DNA of 64,000 nt from Diaminobutyricibacter sp049994905. GTDB lineage: Bacteria; Actinomycetota; Actinomycetes; Actinomycetales; Microbacteriaceae. A program made the position numbers and the translations under genes. Positions within the stretch are counted from its first letter, which is position 1, and each line of letters starts with the position of its first letter. The stretch spans positions 3,844,001 to 3,908,000 of the forward strand of contig NZ_CP188258.1 in the NCBI RefSeq assembly GCF_049994905.1, read 5' to 3'. Of this stretch, positions 1 to 8,219 are shown piece after piece. The notes under the pieces were generated by a model. The model was not told where the DNA came from. It did not search any database and worked only from the letters and a program-made list of their open reading frames with translations.

Positions 1-40
1 CATCAATTCCGATTCGACGACGAACGAACGAGGTACTCAC

Positions 41-1690
41 GTGACAGCAGCGGACACGATCTTCACCGGCGGTGCGATCTTCACCGGTTCCGGGCATCCG
101 GTCGAAGGCATGGCGGTGGTCGTTCGCGACGGCCGCATCGTCAGCGTCGTGCCCGAACAGGAGGCGCGTGCACTGCTCGCCGGGGCCGCGAGGATCGTCG
201 ACCTGCAGGGAGCGCTCCTTGCCCCCGGATTCCAGGACGCCCACGTGCACCCCGTCGGAGCCGGCATCGAACTGCTGCAATGCAACCTGACCGACGCGGA
301 GGATGCGGACGACGCGCTGCGACGGATCGGCGAGTACGCCGCAGCCAACCCCGACGGCTGGATCCTCGGCGGCGGCTGGTCGATGGACCACTTCGACGGC
401 GGCGCCCCGACCCGCCGGGCACTCGACGTGGTCGTCGGCGACCGCCCGGTGTTCCTGAGCAGCCGCGACCACCACAGCATCTGGGCGAGCACGACCGCCA
501 TCCGACGGGCCGGCCTCGACGCCACCACGCCCGACCCCGCGGACGGGCGCATCGAGCGCGAGTCCGACGGCTTTCCCGCCGGCACGTTCCACGAAGGCGC
601 CGCCGACCTGTTCTCCGACGTGCGACCCCTGAACGACGAAGACCTCAGCTATGCCGGCCTGCTGAAGGCGCAGGACGAACTGCTCAAGCTCGGCATCACC
701 GGCTGGCAGGATGCGATGATCGGCGCGGCCGCCGGCCTCAGCGAGAACCTGGGCGCCTACCTCCGCGCCATCGACGAGGGCACGCTCATCGCCCATGTCG
801 TCGGCGCCCAGTGGTGGTCGCGGTCGGATGGCGCCGAACAGGTCGCGACGATGATCGAGCGCCGCGACCGGATCGCCGCGATCGGCACCAGCCGGTTCGA
901 GCTCGGCACGGTGAAGATCATGGTCGACGGGGTGGCCGAGAACCACACCGCCGCGATGAAGGCCCCGTACCGTGACACGCACGGGCACGACACCGCAAAC
1001 CGCGGCCTCTCGTTCATCGACCCGGGCCTGCTGCGCGGCTACGTGACCGCGCTGGACCGCGAAGGCTTCCAGGTGCACTTCCATGCGCTCGGCGACCGCG
1101 CGGTGCAGGAGGCGCTGGATGCGATCGAAGCTGCGCGCCAGGCCAACGGCCCGTCCGACGGCCGCCATCACCTCGCCCATCTTCAGGTCGTTGCGGTGGA
1201 CGACGCTGCGCGTTTCGCCCCGCTCGACGCGACCGCGAACCTCCAGGCCCTGTGGGCCTGCCACGAACCGCAACTCGACACCCTGACGCTGCCGTTCCTG
1301 CAGGAGGGCGCCGTCGACCGCCAGTACCCGTTCGGCGACCTCGCCTGTAACGGGGCGCGACTCGCGGCGGGCAGCGACTGGCCGGTCTCGAGCGCGAACC
1401 CGGTCGAGGCCATCCACATCGCCGTCAACCGGGTCTCGCCGGGCAGGGACGACGAACCGCTCGGTGGCGCCCACCAGCGAATCAACCTCCCGACCGCGTT
1501 CGCCGCCTACACCTCGGGCTCCGCCTACGTGAACCACCGCGACCACGACACCGGGCGGATCGCGCCCGGCTACCTGGCGAACCTCGTCGTGCTCGACCCG
1601 AACCCGTTCGCCGGGCCTGTCGAAGACATCCACCGATCCGAAGTGGTCTCGACCTGGGTAGAGGGCGAACCCGTCTACACGCGCGAGTGA
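41..1690 (+). CDS. YtcJ-like metal-dependent amidohydrolase
   Basis: Amidohydrolase-superfamily enzyme (amidohydrolase 3 / YtcJ type), 549 aa, a usual length for the family. The N-terminal beta-sandwich piece is followed by the metal-binding DAHVHPVG motif (about residues 66-73), and the C-terminal half has GSDWPVSSANPVEA, the Asp-containing loop typical of YtcJ-like proteins. It probably hydrolyses an amide or related C-N bond in the cytoplasm; the substrate is unknown. GTG start at 41, with only 40 bases of upstream sequence in the window. Its stop lies 38 bases before the lipoprotein gene of an oligopeptide-type importer, so the enzyme probably acts on whatever that importer brings in. It could also be the last gene of an operon that starts upstream of the window. 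Confidence 0.85.
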   Translation: MTAADTIFTGGAIFTGSGHPVEGMAVVVRDGRIVSVVPEQEARALLAGAARIVDLQGALLAPGFQDAHVHPVGAGIELLQCNLTDAEDADDALRRIGEYAAANPDGWILGGGWSMDHFDGGAPTRRALDVVVGDRPVFLSSRDHHSIWASTTAIRRAGLDATTPDPADGRIERESDGFPAGTFHEGAADLFSDVRPLNDEDLSYAGLLKAQDELLKLGITGWQDAMIGAAAGLSENLGAYLRAIDEGTLIAHVVGAQWWSRSDGAEQVATMIERRDRIAAIGTSRFELGTVKIMVDGVAENHTAAMKAPYRDTHGHDTANRGLSFIDPGLLRGYVTALDREGFQVHFHALGDRAVQEALDAIEAARQANGPSDGRHHLAHLQVVAVDDAARFAPLDATANLQALWACHEPQLDTLTLPFLQEGAVDRQYPFGDLACNGARLAAGSDWPVSSANPVEAIHIAVNRVSPGRDDEPLGGAHQRINLPTAFAAYTSGSAYVNHRDHDTGRIAPGYLANLVVLDPNPFAGPVEDIHRSEVVSTWVEGEPVYTRE

Positions 1691-1728
1691 ACCATCCACC
1701 TCCCTTCCCCCACAGCAAGGAGCGCACC

Positions 1729-3387
1729 ATGACCTCATCCCACCCGAAGCGGCGGCGGCGGCGCCGTGCAGCGGCCGTCGCCGGCGCACTGAGCGTGGCG
1801 CTCCTGCTCGCCGCGTGCTCGCCGCAGGCCGCGCAGACCGGCACCGACCATCCGACCTATACGCTGACGGCGCAGACCGCCGCCCCGAAGGGCGACATCG
1901 ACTCGTTCACCTGGGCGATCTACGCCGAGCCGTACTCGCTCGACTACGCCCACGCCTTCGACTACCCGGACAACCAGGTGCTGGCGAACGTGTGCGAGTC
2001 GCTGCTGCGGCTGAATCCCGACTGGACGCTGTCGCCGGGTCTTGCGAAATCGTTCAGCCATCCGACGCCGACGCAATGGGTCTACGAGTTGCGCGACGGG
2101 GTCACGTTCCACGACGGAACGCCGATGACGGCAGCGGATGCTGTGGCCTCCATGCGACGCCACCTCGACCCGGCCGTCGGGTCGTCCTGGTACTCGGTGT
2201 ACCAGTACGTGACGTCGATCGACCAGACCGGGCCGATGGAGGTCACCGTCACCGAGTCCAGGCCGGACTCGCAGTTCAACCTGGCGATGGGCGGCTCTGC
2301 CGGCGTCGTCGAGTCGGCTGCGACGCTGAAGGCGAAGGGCGCCGACTACGGCAACTCGACCGGCGGGGTCAACTGCACGGGTCCGTTCGAGTTCACCTCG
2401 TGGAAGTCCGGTGAGAGCATCACCCTCACCCGGTACGCGGACTACTGGGACTCGAAGCTGCGCGCGAAAGCCGGCAAGGTCACCTTCCTCTTCATGAACG
2501 ACTCGACCGCGCGCACCAACGCGCTGAAGTCGGGCCAGGTCGACGGCAGCTGGATGATCCCGATGGATGCTGCTGACCAGCTCAAGAGCACAAGTGCGAG
2601 CTCGGGCGGTCTCTATTTCGGCCTCAATACGGCGGTAAACAGCCTCATCGTCGGCAACCTGAAAGGCCCGCTCGGTGACGTCACGGTGCGTAAAGCGCTG
2701 ATGATGGCTCTCGACCGCCAGGGCATCGTGGATGCGGCCGTCAAGGGCTACGGCACCGTGACGAACGCGCTGACGACCAGGTCGGTGTGGTCGGGAGCGA
2801 GCAAGGATGCTCTGGCCAAGGCCTTCGACGGACTGCAGAAGTACCCGTATGACGTCAAGGCGGCGAAGGCACTCATCGAGAAGGCGGGCGCGACCGGCAA
2901 GCAGATCGTCATCAGGACCGCGCCGATCGGCTCCGACTTCAGCGTCGTCGCCCAGGCGACGGCGGCCGCCGCCGAGTCGATCGGACTCAAGGCGAAGATC
3001 GACACGGTGACACCCAACGCGTACACGACGCTCTTCACCGACCCGACCGCTCGTGCCGGGGCCGACCTCTGGTACACCTCGTGGTACCTCTCGTCGCCCG
3101 ACCCGCTGGAGATGTACGGGGTGCTGCGCACCGGCGACTACAGCAACTACGGCAACTGGTCCGACCCGAAGTTCGACGCGATCGTGAACGACGCGGCGGG
3201 GACCGACGATGCTGCAGCGCGTTCGGAGAAGTCGGCCGAGGCTCAGCGCATCGCCAACGACCAGCTGCCCTGGCTGCCGCTGTTCGAGGCCCCGATGTCG
3301 GTCTATCTCGGAAAGCGCATCACCGGCGTCCAGCCGTCCGTCGCATTCCTCTACTACCCGTGGGCGGCGACCATTGGCGCTCGGTGA
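1729..3387 (+). CDS. ABC transporter substrate-binding lipoprotein (family 5, DppA/OppA-like)
   Basis: Extracellular solute-binding protein of the peptide/nickel/opine family, anchored as a lipoprotein. The ATG at 1729 is preferred over an in-frame GTG at 1687 because AAGGAG lies 7 bases before it. The signal peptide has six consecutive Arg, a hydrophobic core and the lipobox LLAAC, with the lipidated Cys at about residue 30. The mature part begins with DSFTWAIYAEPYSLDYA, followed by NVCESLLRLNPDWTLSPGLA, the characteristic family-5 start, and it runs to the usual length (552 aa). It heads an operon with two permeases and a fused ATPase. Substrate specificity cannot be read from the sequence; the preceding amidohydrolase hints at an amide- or peptide-like compound. 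Confidence 0.9.
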   Translation: MTSSHPKRRRRRRAAAVAGALSVALLLAACSPQAAQTGTDHPTYTLTAQTAAPKGDIDSFTWAIYAEPYSLDYAHAFDYPDNQVLANVCESLLRLNPDWTLSPGLAKSFSHPTPTQWVYELRDGVTFHDGTPMTAADAVASMRRHLDPAVGSSWYSVYQYVTSIDQTGPMEVTVTESRPDSQFNLAMGGSAGVVESAATLKAKGADYGNSTGGVNCTGPFEFTSWKSGESITLTRYADYWDSKLRAKAGKVTFLFMNDSTARTNALKSGQVDGSWMIPMDAADQLKSTSASSGGLYFGLNTAVNSLIVGNLKGPLGDVTVRKALMMALDRQGIVDAAVKGYGTVTNALTTRSVWSGASKDALAKAFDGLQKYPYDVKAAKALIEKAGATGKQIVIRTAPIGSDFSVVAQATAAAAESIGLKAKIDTVTPNAYTTLFTDPTARAGADLWYTSWYLSSPDPLEMYGVLRTGDYSNYGNWSDPKFDAIVNDAAGTDDAAARSEKSAEAQRIANDQLPWLPLFEAPMSVYLGKRITGVQPSVAFLYYPWAATIGAR

Positions 3388-3472
3388 AGCCGGCGTCGAC
3401 CGGGCGGCGCGCGGGAGGGCGCGTGCCGAGCCGTCGGCGCTCCGGGGGGCGCAGCGGCGTGGCGGCGGTTCG

Positions 3473-4429
3473 ATGACCGTCGCCCGCCGGGTGCTCGGCA
3501 AGCTCGGCTCGCTCCTCCTCACCCTGTTCCTCGCGTCGCTGCTCGTCTTCTTCTCGCGCTTTCTGGTGCCGGGGAATCCGATCGACTTCCTGCTCCGCGG
3601 CCGTCACCCGAACCCGCAGGCCATCGCCGACCTGACCAGGCAGTACGGTCTCGACCTCCCGCCCTGGCAGCAGTACATCGACTGGGTCGGCGGCATGCTC
3701 CACGGCGACTTCGGGCGTTCGCTGCAGTACCGCCAGGACGTGTCGGCGGTCATCGGGGAACGACTCCCGGTGACGTTCGGCCTGGTGATCATGGCCGGGC
3801 TGATCATCACGATCGTCGGCCTCGCGGCCGGGATCGTCGCTGCGCTCTACAAGGGGCGGATGCTCGACCGGGCCATTCTCGTCGGCCTCACGGTGCTCGC
3901 GGCGATCCCCTCCTTCGTCGGGTCGATCGTGCTCATCTCCGTCTTCGCGGTGCAGCTCGGATGGTTCCCCTCGTTCGGCTCGGGGGTCGGATTCTTCGAC
4001 ACGATCTACCACCTGATCCTCCCGTCGATCGCCCTGGCCGTCGTGTTCATCGTGCTCATCGGAAAGGTGACGCGCACCTCGATGGTCGACCAGCTGGGCC
4101 GCGAGCACGTCGAAGTCGCGACGAGCCGCGGCCTCACCCGGGCCACCGTCATCCGCCGCCATGTGCTGCGCAACGCGATCGGGCCGATCCTGACGGTCAG
4201 CGGCGTGCTGGTCGCCGGCCTGCTCGTCGCCAGCACGATCGTCGAATCGGCCTTCGGTCTGGCCGGGATCGGCTCGCTGCTCGTGCAGTCCGTCGACCGG
4301 CTCGACTTTCCGGTCGTGCAGGCGATCGTCCTCCTCGTCGTCACTGCGTTCGTGGTCGTCAACGCGATCGTCGACATCCTCGAACCCGTGGTAGACCCCC
4401 GATCAGCAGCAGGAGCCGGTGCCCGATGA
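3473..4429 (+). CDS. ABC transporter permease (DppB/OppB-like)
   Basis: First inner-membrane subunit of the oligopeptide-type importer, 318 aa, about six transmembrane segments. The N-terminus MTVARRVLGKLGSLLLTLFL and the following PGNPIDFLL match the OppB/DppB start. The cytoplasmic EAA loop, which contacts the ATPase, appears as VEVATSRGLTRATVIRRHVL. An open frame extends upstream to 3209, but the ATG at 3473 marks the family start and the upstream translation overlaps the lipoprotein gene. The 85-base gap after the lipoprotein gene is the only sizeable gap in the operon. It shares ATGA with the next permease. Confidence 0.9.
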   Translation: MTVARRVLGKLGSLLLTLFLASLLVFFSRFLVPGNPIDFLLRGRHPNPQAIADLTRQYGLDLPPWQQYIDWVGGMLHGDFGRSLQYRQDVSAVIGERLPVTFGLVIMAGLIITIVGLAAGIVAALYKGRMLDRAILVGLTVLAAIPSFVGSIVLISVFAVQLGWFPSFGSGVGFFDTIYHLILPSIALAVVFIVLIGKVTRTSMVDQLGREHVEVATSRGLTRATVIRRHVLRNAIGPILTVSGVLVAGLLVASTIVESAFGLAGIGSLLVQSVDRLDFPVVQAIVLLVVTAFVVVNAIVDILEPVVDPRSAAGAGAR

Positions 4430-5286
4430 CAACACCCACCATGGCCGTGAAGGTGCTGCGCGCATCCCGAAGCCACCGCCCGGCGCTCAGCTGGACGATC
4501 AGCCTGGCCATCCTGGCCGTTATGACGCTCGCAGCGGTGTTCGCGCCGCTGATCGCGCCGTACGACCCCGACCACATCGACTTCGCCGCGATCTACGCGT
4601 CGCCCAGTCCCGCCCACTGGCTCGGGGCGGACGCACTCGGCCGCGACACCCTCAGCCGCATGATCTTCGGCGCGCGCACGGCCCTGCTCGGCCCGCTCAT
4701 CGTCGTGGTCGCATCGACGGCGGTGGGCATCCTGCTCGGCCTGGTCGCCGCCTGGCGCGGCGGCTGGTTCGACGCCGTGCTCGGGCGTGTGTTCGACGTC
4801 TTGTTCGCCTTTCCGTCGCTGCTGATCGCGATCATGGCGGTCGCCCTCTTCGGCAAGGGACTCGTCGCCCCGGTCATCGCGATGAGCATCGCATACGCGC
4901 CGTTCGTCGCCCGGCTGACGCGGTCGCTCGTGCTCGCGGAGCGCAACCGGCCGTACGTCTCGGCGTACCGGGTGCAGGGCTTCTCGGGCGGATGGATCGC
5001 CCTGCGACGCGTGCTGCCGAACGTCTCGCCCATCGTCGGCGCCCAGTCGACCCTGAACTTCGGCTACGTGCTGGCCGAACTCGCAGGCCTGTCGTTCCTC
5101 GGGCTCGGCGTGCAGGCGCCGACCGCCGACTGGGGCGCGATGATCAACGAGGCGCAGGCCGGCATCGTCGGCGGCCACTTCCTTCCCGCCATCGTGCCCG
5201 CGCTCGCGGTCGTGATCGTGGTCGTCGCCGTCAACATCGTCGGCGAAGAATTCTCAGACCGCATCGGAGGCGGATCCGCCGCATGA
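4426..5286 (+). CDS. ABC transporter permease (DppC/OppC-like)
   Basis: Second permease subunit, 286 aa. It has the OppC-type N-terminal helix followed by FAPLIAPYDPDHIDF and HWLGADALGRDTLSRMIFGAR, which are diagnostic of the DppC family. The EAA-like loop is near YRVQGFSGGWIALRRVLPN, and the C-terminal region contains LSFLGLGVQAPTADWGAMI, a near-invariant DppC signature. The start overlaps the upstream permease stop by four bases (ATGA at 4426-4429) and its own stop overlaps the ATPase start in the same way, so the three genes are translationally coupled. Confidence 0.92.
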   Translation: MTTPTMAVKVLRASRSHRPALSWTISLAILAVMTLAAVFAPLIAPYDPDHIDFAAIYASPSPAHWLGADALGRDTLSRMIFGARTALLGPLIVVVASTAVGILLGLVAAWRGGWFDAVLGRVFDVLFAFPSLLIAIMAVALFGKGLVAPVIAMSIAYAPFVARLTRSLVLAERNRPYVSAYRVQGFSGGWIALRRVLPNVSPIVGAQSTLNFGYVLAELAGLSFLGLGVQAPTADWGAMINEAQAGIVGGHFLPAIVPALAVVIVVVAVNIVGEEFSDRIGGGSAA

Positions 5287-6884
5287 CGCTCCTCGACATC
5301 TCGAAACTCACCCTCGACCTCCCGACAGGAGCGCGCCTGCTGCACGGGATCTCGCTCCACGTCGGCGACGGCGAGACGGTCGGCCTCGTCGGCGAATCCG
5401 GTTCGGGCAAGTCGCTCACCGCCCGCGCTGTGCTCGGCCTGCTCCCCGACGACGCGACGACATCGGGCTCCGTGCTGCTCGAAGGCACGGAGGTCCTGGG
5501 CGCTTCGCGTCGCACGCTGCTGCAGCTGCGACGCTCGCGCGCGGCGATGATCTTCCAGGATCCGCGCGCCGGCATCAACCCGATGCGAACGCTCGGCGAC
5601 CACCTCACCGAAGGGCTGCGCCTCGGCGAGGGCTGGTCGGCATCCGATGCGCGCGCCCGTGCGATCGAACTGCTGCACGCGGTGAGGCTGCCCCGGCCCG
5701 AGGAACACCTGCGCCAGTATCCGCACGAATTCTCGGGCGGGATGCTGCAGCGCGTCATGATCGCGGGCGCGCTTGCCGGGTCTCCGCAGCTCCTCGTCTG
5801 CGACGAGCCGACCACGGCGCTGGATGTGACGACGCAGGCCGAGATCATCTCCGTGCTCACAGAACAGCGCGCGGTGCGGGGCATGGGAATGCTCTTCATC
5901 ACCCACGACCTCAACCTCGCGGCCTCGATCTGCGACCGCGTCTACGTCATGAGCGCCGGACGCATCGTAGAAGAAGGGGATGCCCGGCAGGTGTTCCTGC
6001 ACCCGCGGGCGGAGTACACGCAGCGGCTGGTCGCGGCGACGCCGACGTTGGGCGGTGGTGCCGCTGGGGCGGAGGACGTGGGTGCTTCTGAAGGCGCGGC
6101 GGGCGGCCCGATGCTGGAGGTGCGGTCGCTCTCGAAGACGTACTACCCGCGCGGCAAGGAACCCGTCCGGGCCGTGATCGACACCTCGATCACCGTGCCT
6201 GCGGGCGAGGCGCTCGGCGTCGTCGGGGAATCGGGTTCGGGCAAGTCGACACTCGCGCGCATGATCGTCGGGCTGGAGCATCCGGACACCGGGGACATCC
6301 GCGTCGACGGCGCAGAGCGCACGGCCCGCCCTCGCAGCCACGCAGAGAGACTCGCGCATGCACGCAGTGTGCAGATGGTCTTCCAGGATCCGTACCTCTC
6401 CCTCGACCCCCGCATCACTGCGGGCCAGGCCATCGAGGATGCGCTGCGCCTGCATTCGACGCTGACCGCGCGGGATGCGCGCATCCGTGCACTGACCCTG
6501 CTCGACCAGGTCGGGCTCGGCGAGAAGCACGCCCAGGCCCAGCCCCGCACGCTCTCGGGCGGGCAGCGGCAGAGGGTCGCCATCGCGCGGGCACTCGCGA
6601 TCGAGCCGGAAGTGCTGGTCATGGACGAGGCGACGAGCGCACTCGACGTGTCGGTGCAGGCGCAGGTGCTCGACGTCGTCTCGGAGATCCGGCGTGAACG
6701 GCACCTCACGGTGCTGTTCATCAGCCACGACCTGGCGGTGGTGCGGAGGGTCTGCGAGAGCACGGTCGTCATGCGGCGCGGCGAGATCGTGGAGCGCGGC
6801 GGCACGGATGCGATCCTTCGCGACCCCCAGCATCCATACACGCGCCTGCTGATCGATTCGGTGCCTGCGGGCGCCGCCGAGTAG
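5283..6884 (+). CDS. Fused double ABC ATPase (DppD-DppF in one chain)
   Basis: Energises the oligopeptide-type importer. The single 533-aa chain carries two complete nucleotide-binding domains. Domain 1 has Walker A GESGSGKS, signature FSGGMLQR and Walker B LLVCDEPTTALD. Domain 2 has Walker A GESGSGKST, signature LSGGQRQR and Walker B VLVMDEATSALD. A short Gly/Ala-rich linker (around residues 255-280) separates them. Both have the oligopeptide-type C-terminal extension (FLHPRAEYTQRLVAA in the first, DPQHPYTRLLIDSVPAG in the second). In most Dpp/Opp systems the ATPases are two genes; this fusion replaces the heterodimer. The ATG at 5283 overlaps the permease stop (ATGA). A stem-loop follows the stop. 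Confidence 0.93.
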   Translation: MTLLDISKLTLDLPTGARLLHGISLHVGDGETVGLVGESGSGKSLTARAVLGLLPDDATTSGSVLLEGTEVLGASRRTLLQLRRSRAAMIFQDPRAGINPMRTLGDHLTEGLRLGEGWSASDARARAIELLHAVRLPRPEEHLRQYPHEFSGGMLQRVMIAGALAGSPQLLVCDEPTTALDVTTQAEIISVLTEQRAVRGMGMLFITHDLNLAASICDRVYVMSAGRIVEEGDARQVFLHPRAEYTQRLVAATPTLGGGAAGAEDVGASEGAAGGPMLEVRSLSKTYYPRGKEPVRAVIDTSITVPAGEALGVVGESGSGKSTLARMIVGLEHPDTGDIRVDGAERTARPRSHAERLAHARSVQMVFQDPYLSLDPRITAGQAIEDALRLHSTLTARDARIRALTLLDQVGLGEKHAQAQPRTLSGGQRQRVAIARALAIEPEVLVMDEATSALDVSVQAQVLDVVSEIRRERHLTVLFISHDLAVVRRVCESTVVMRRGEIVERGGTDAILRDPQHPYTRLLIDSVPAGAAE

Positions 6885-6885
6885 C

Positions 6886-6950
6886 GGCGAAAGGGGCGAG
6901 AAGTGTGTTTCGCGGGGGCGGATCGTCCACTTCTCGCACGTTTCGTCGCC
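6886..6950. terminator. Imperfect inverted repeat between convergent genes
   Basis: The left arm contains GGCGAAAGG and GGCGAGAAGTG; the right arm contains CACTTCTCGC and GTTTCGTCGCC. They pair over roughly 18-20 bp with a few bulges around a loop of about 22 bases. It sits between the convergent ends of the importer operon and the methyltransferase, so a bidirectional terminator is likely, although no T-tract follows. Confidence 0.5.
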
Positions 6951-6973
6951 GGGCCGGGGCGGCAGCGGCCAGA

Positions 6974-8107
6974 TCAGCGGCGGAGCGACGTCGTTACGGT
7001 GAACTTGGCGTTGCGGGCGACCTGGGTGGTGGGGCCGACGATGCGTTCGAGCGGCGTGCGGTAGCCGAGGTGGGAGTTCCACACGGCCCAGAGCTCGCCG
7101 TCCGGCGCGAGCACACGCGCTGCATCGTCGAACAGCCTGAGGGCGGCGCCCGCGTGGACGGCCGCGCCGATGTGGAACGGCGGATTCACCACGATCAGCT
7201 CGGCGCTCCCGTCAGGCTGCGCTGAGAGGGCGTCGTCGCGCACCACCTCGACCCGGTCGGCGACCCCGTTCGCGAGCATGGTCTCGGCGGCGGATGCGAC
7301 GGCAGCAGACGACTGGTCCGTCGCGACGACGCGGATGCCCGGGCGCGCCAAGGCGAGTGCGGCCGCGATCACGCCGGTGCCGCATCCGAGATCGACGGCT
7401 GTGCGCGCATCCGGTCGGGCCTCCCCCAGCACCGTGAGCAGGAACCGCGTCCCGATGTCGATCGAGGTTCCGGCGAACGCTGCTCCGTGGGCGCAGACCC
7501 ACAGACCGAGGTCGTCGTGGAACTCGCGGCGCGGCCACTGGTCGGGGCGCCCGGTGAGCGGCGCGTCGACGGTCAACACCCGGGCCTTCTGCCGCGCGAG
7601 CCCGGCACGCACAGAGCCGAACGACCCCAGCAGCACATCGTTCATGCCAGTGGTCAGGTGTTTCACCATGCCCCCCGCGTAGACGGTCACTGCAGGGGAT
7701 GCGTGTGTCGCGACGAGTTGCGCGATCTCGGCGAGCGCATCCAGACTTCTCGGCAACCGCAGCAGCACGACCGTCGCGCCCGCGACCAGCTCGGGGACGA
7801 GCGCGAACGACCTGAACGAATCGGACAGCCCGGAGGGCTCCGCATTCGCCGCGAGTGCCCGCTCTCCGGTCAGCGGATCCTGGTGCACACGGATGCCGCG
7901 CACCCCGTGCAGCGCGGCGGCACCGAGCGTGAGCGCGCCGTAGGTGTCGCCGATGACGACGGCGGCGCCGGCAGGTGCACGGCCGAGGTCGACGGCGGCG
8001 GTGTCGAGGAGCAACCGGTCGGCTGCGTCGACGGCGAACAGGTTCGGCGCTTCGACGTCGGGCCTGCGCCGAAGCCGCTCGAACGCAAAGTCTTCTGGCG
8101 GGGCCAC
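6974..8107 (-). CDS. Class I SAM-dependent methyltransferase (RlmG/RsmC-like)
   Basis: Predicted RNA guanine-N2 methyltransferase of the RsmC/RlmG group, 377 aa. The C-terminal half has the SAM-binding motif I DLGCGTGVIAAALAL and the catalytic VVNPPFH motif, both typical of rRNA m2G enzymes. The N-terminal half (about 1-180) looks like the degenerate non-catalytic domain found in this family. GTG start at 8107. It stands alone: the dpp-like operon converges from one side and the GH3 gene lies upstream on the same strand. Which rRNA position it modifies (G1207 of 16S or G1835 of 23S in E. coli terms) cannot be told from sequence alone. Confidence 0.8.
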   Translation of the reverse strand: MAPPEDFAFERLRRRPDVEAPNLFAVDAADRLLLDTAAVDLGRAPAGAAVVIGDTYGALTLGAAALHGVRGIRVHQDPLTGERALAANAEPSGLSDSFRSFALVPELVAGATVVLLRLPRSLDALAEIAQLVATHASPAVTVYAGGMVKHLTTGMNDVLLGSFGSVRAGLARQKARVLTVDAPLTGRPDQWPRREFHDDLGLWVCAHGAAFAGTSIDIGTRFLLTVLGEARPDARTAVDLGCGTGVIAAALALARPGIRVVATDQSSAAVASAAETMLANGVADRVEVVRDDALSAQPDGSAELIVVNPPFHIGAAVHAGAALRLFDDAARVLAPDGELWAVWNSHLGYRTPLERIVGPTTQVARNAKFTVTTSLRR

Positions 8108-8219
8108 GCCCTCTTTCCTACCACCTCGGGGCCCCGTGCCTCGTCGAGCGCAAGAAAAGTCACCTTAACCTTGCGATCTGGGATGCTTTTGCCTGTAGTC
8201 GACGATCAGTGGGGCCAGG

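Noticed and set aside
1735..3522. 595-codon minus-strand open frame
   Set aside because: Antisense of the oligopeptide-binding lipoprotein gene; composition is that of a shadow frame.
5064..7082. 672-codon minus-strand open frame
   Set aside because: Antisense of the fused ATPase; no coherent protein features.
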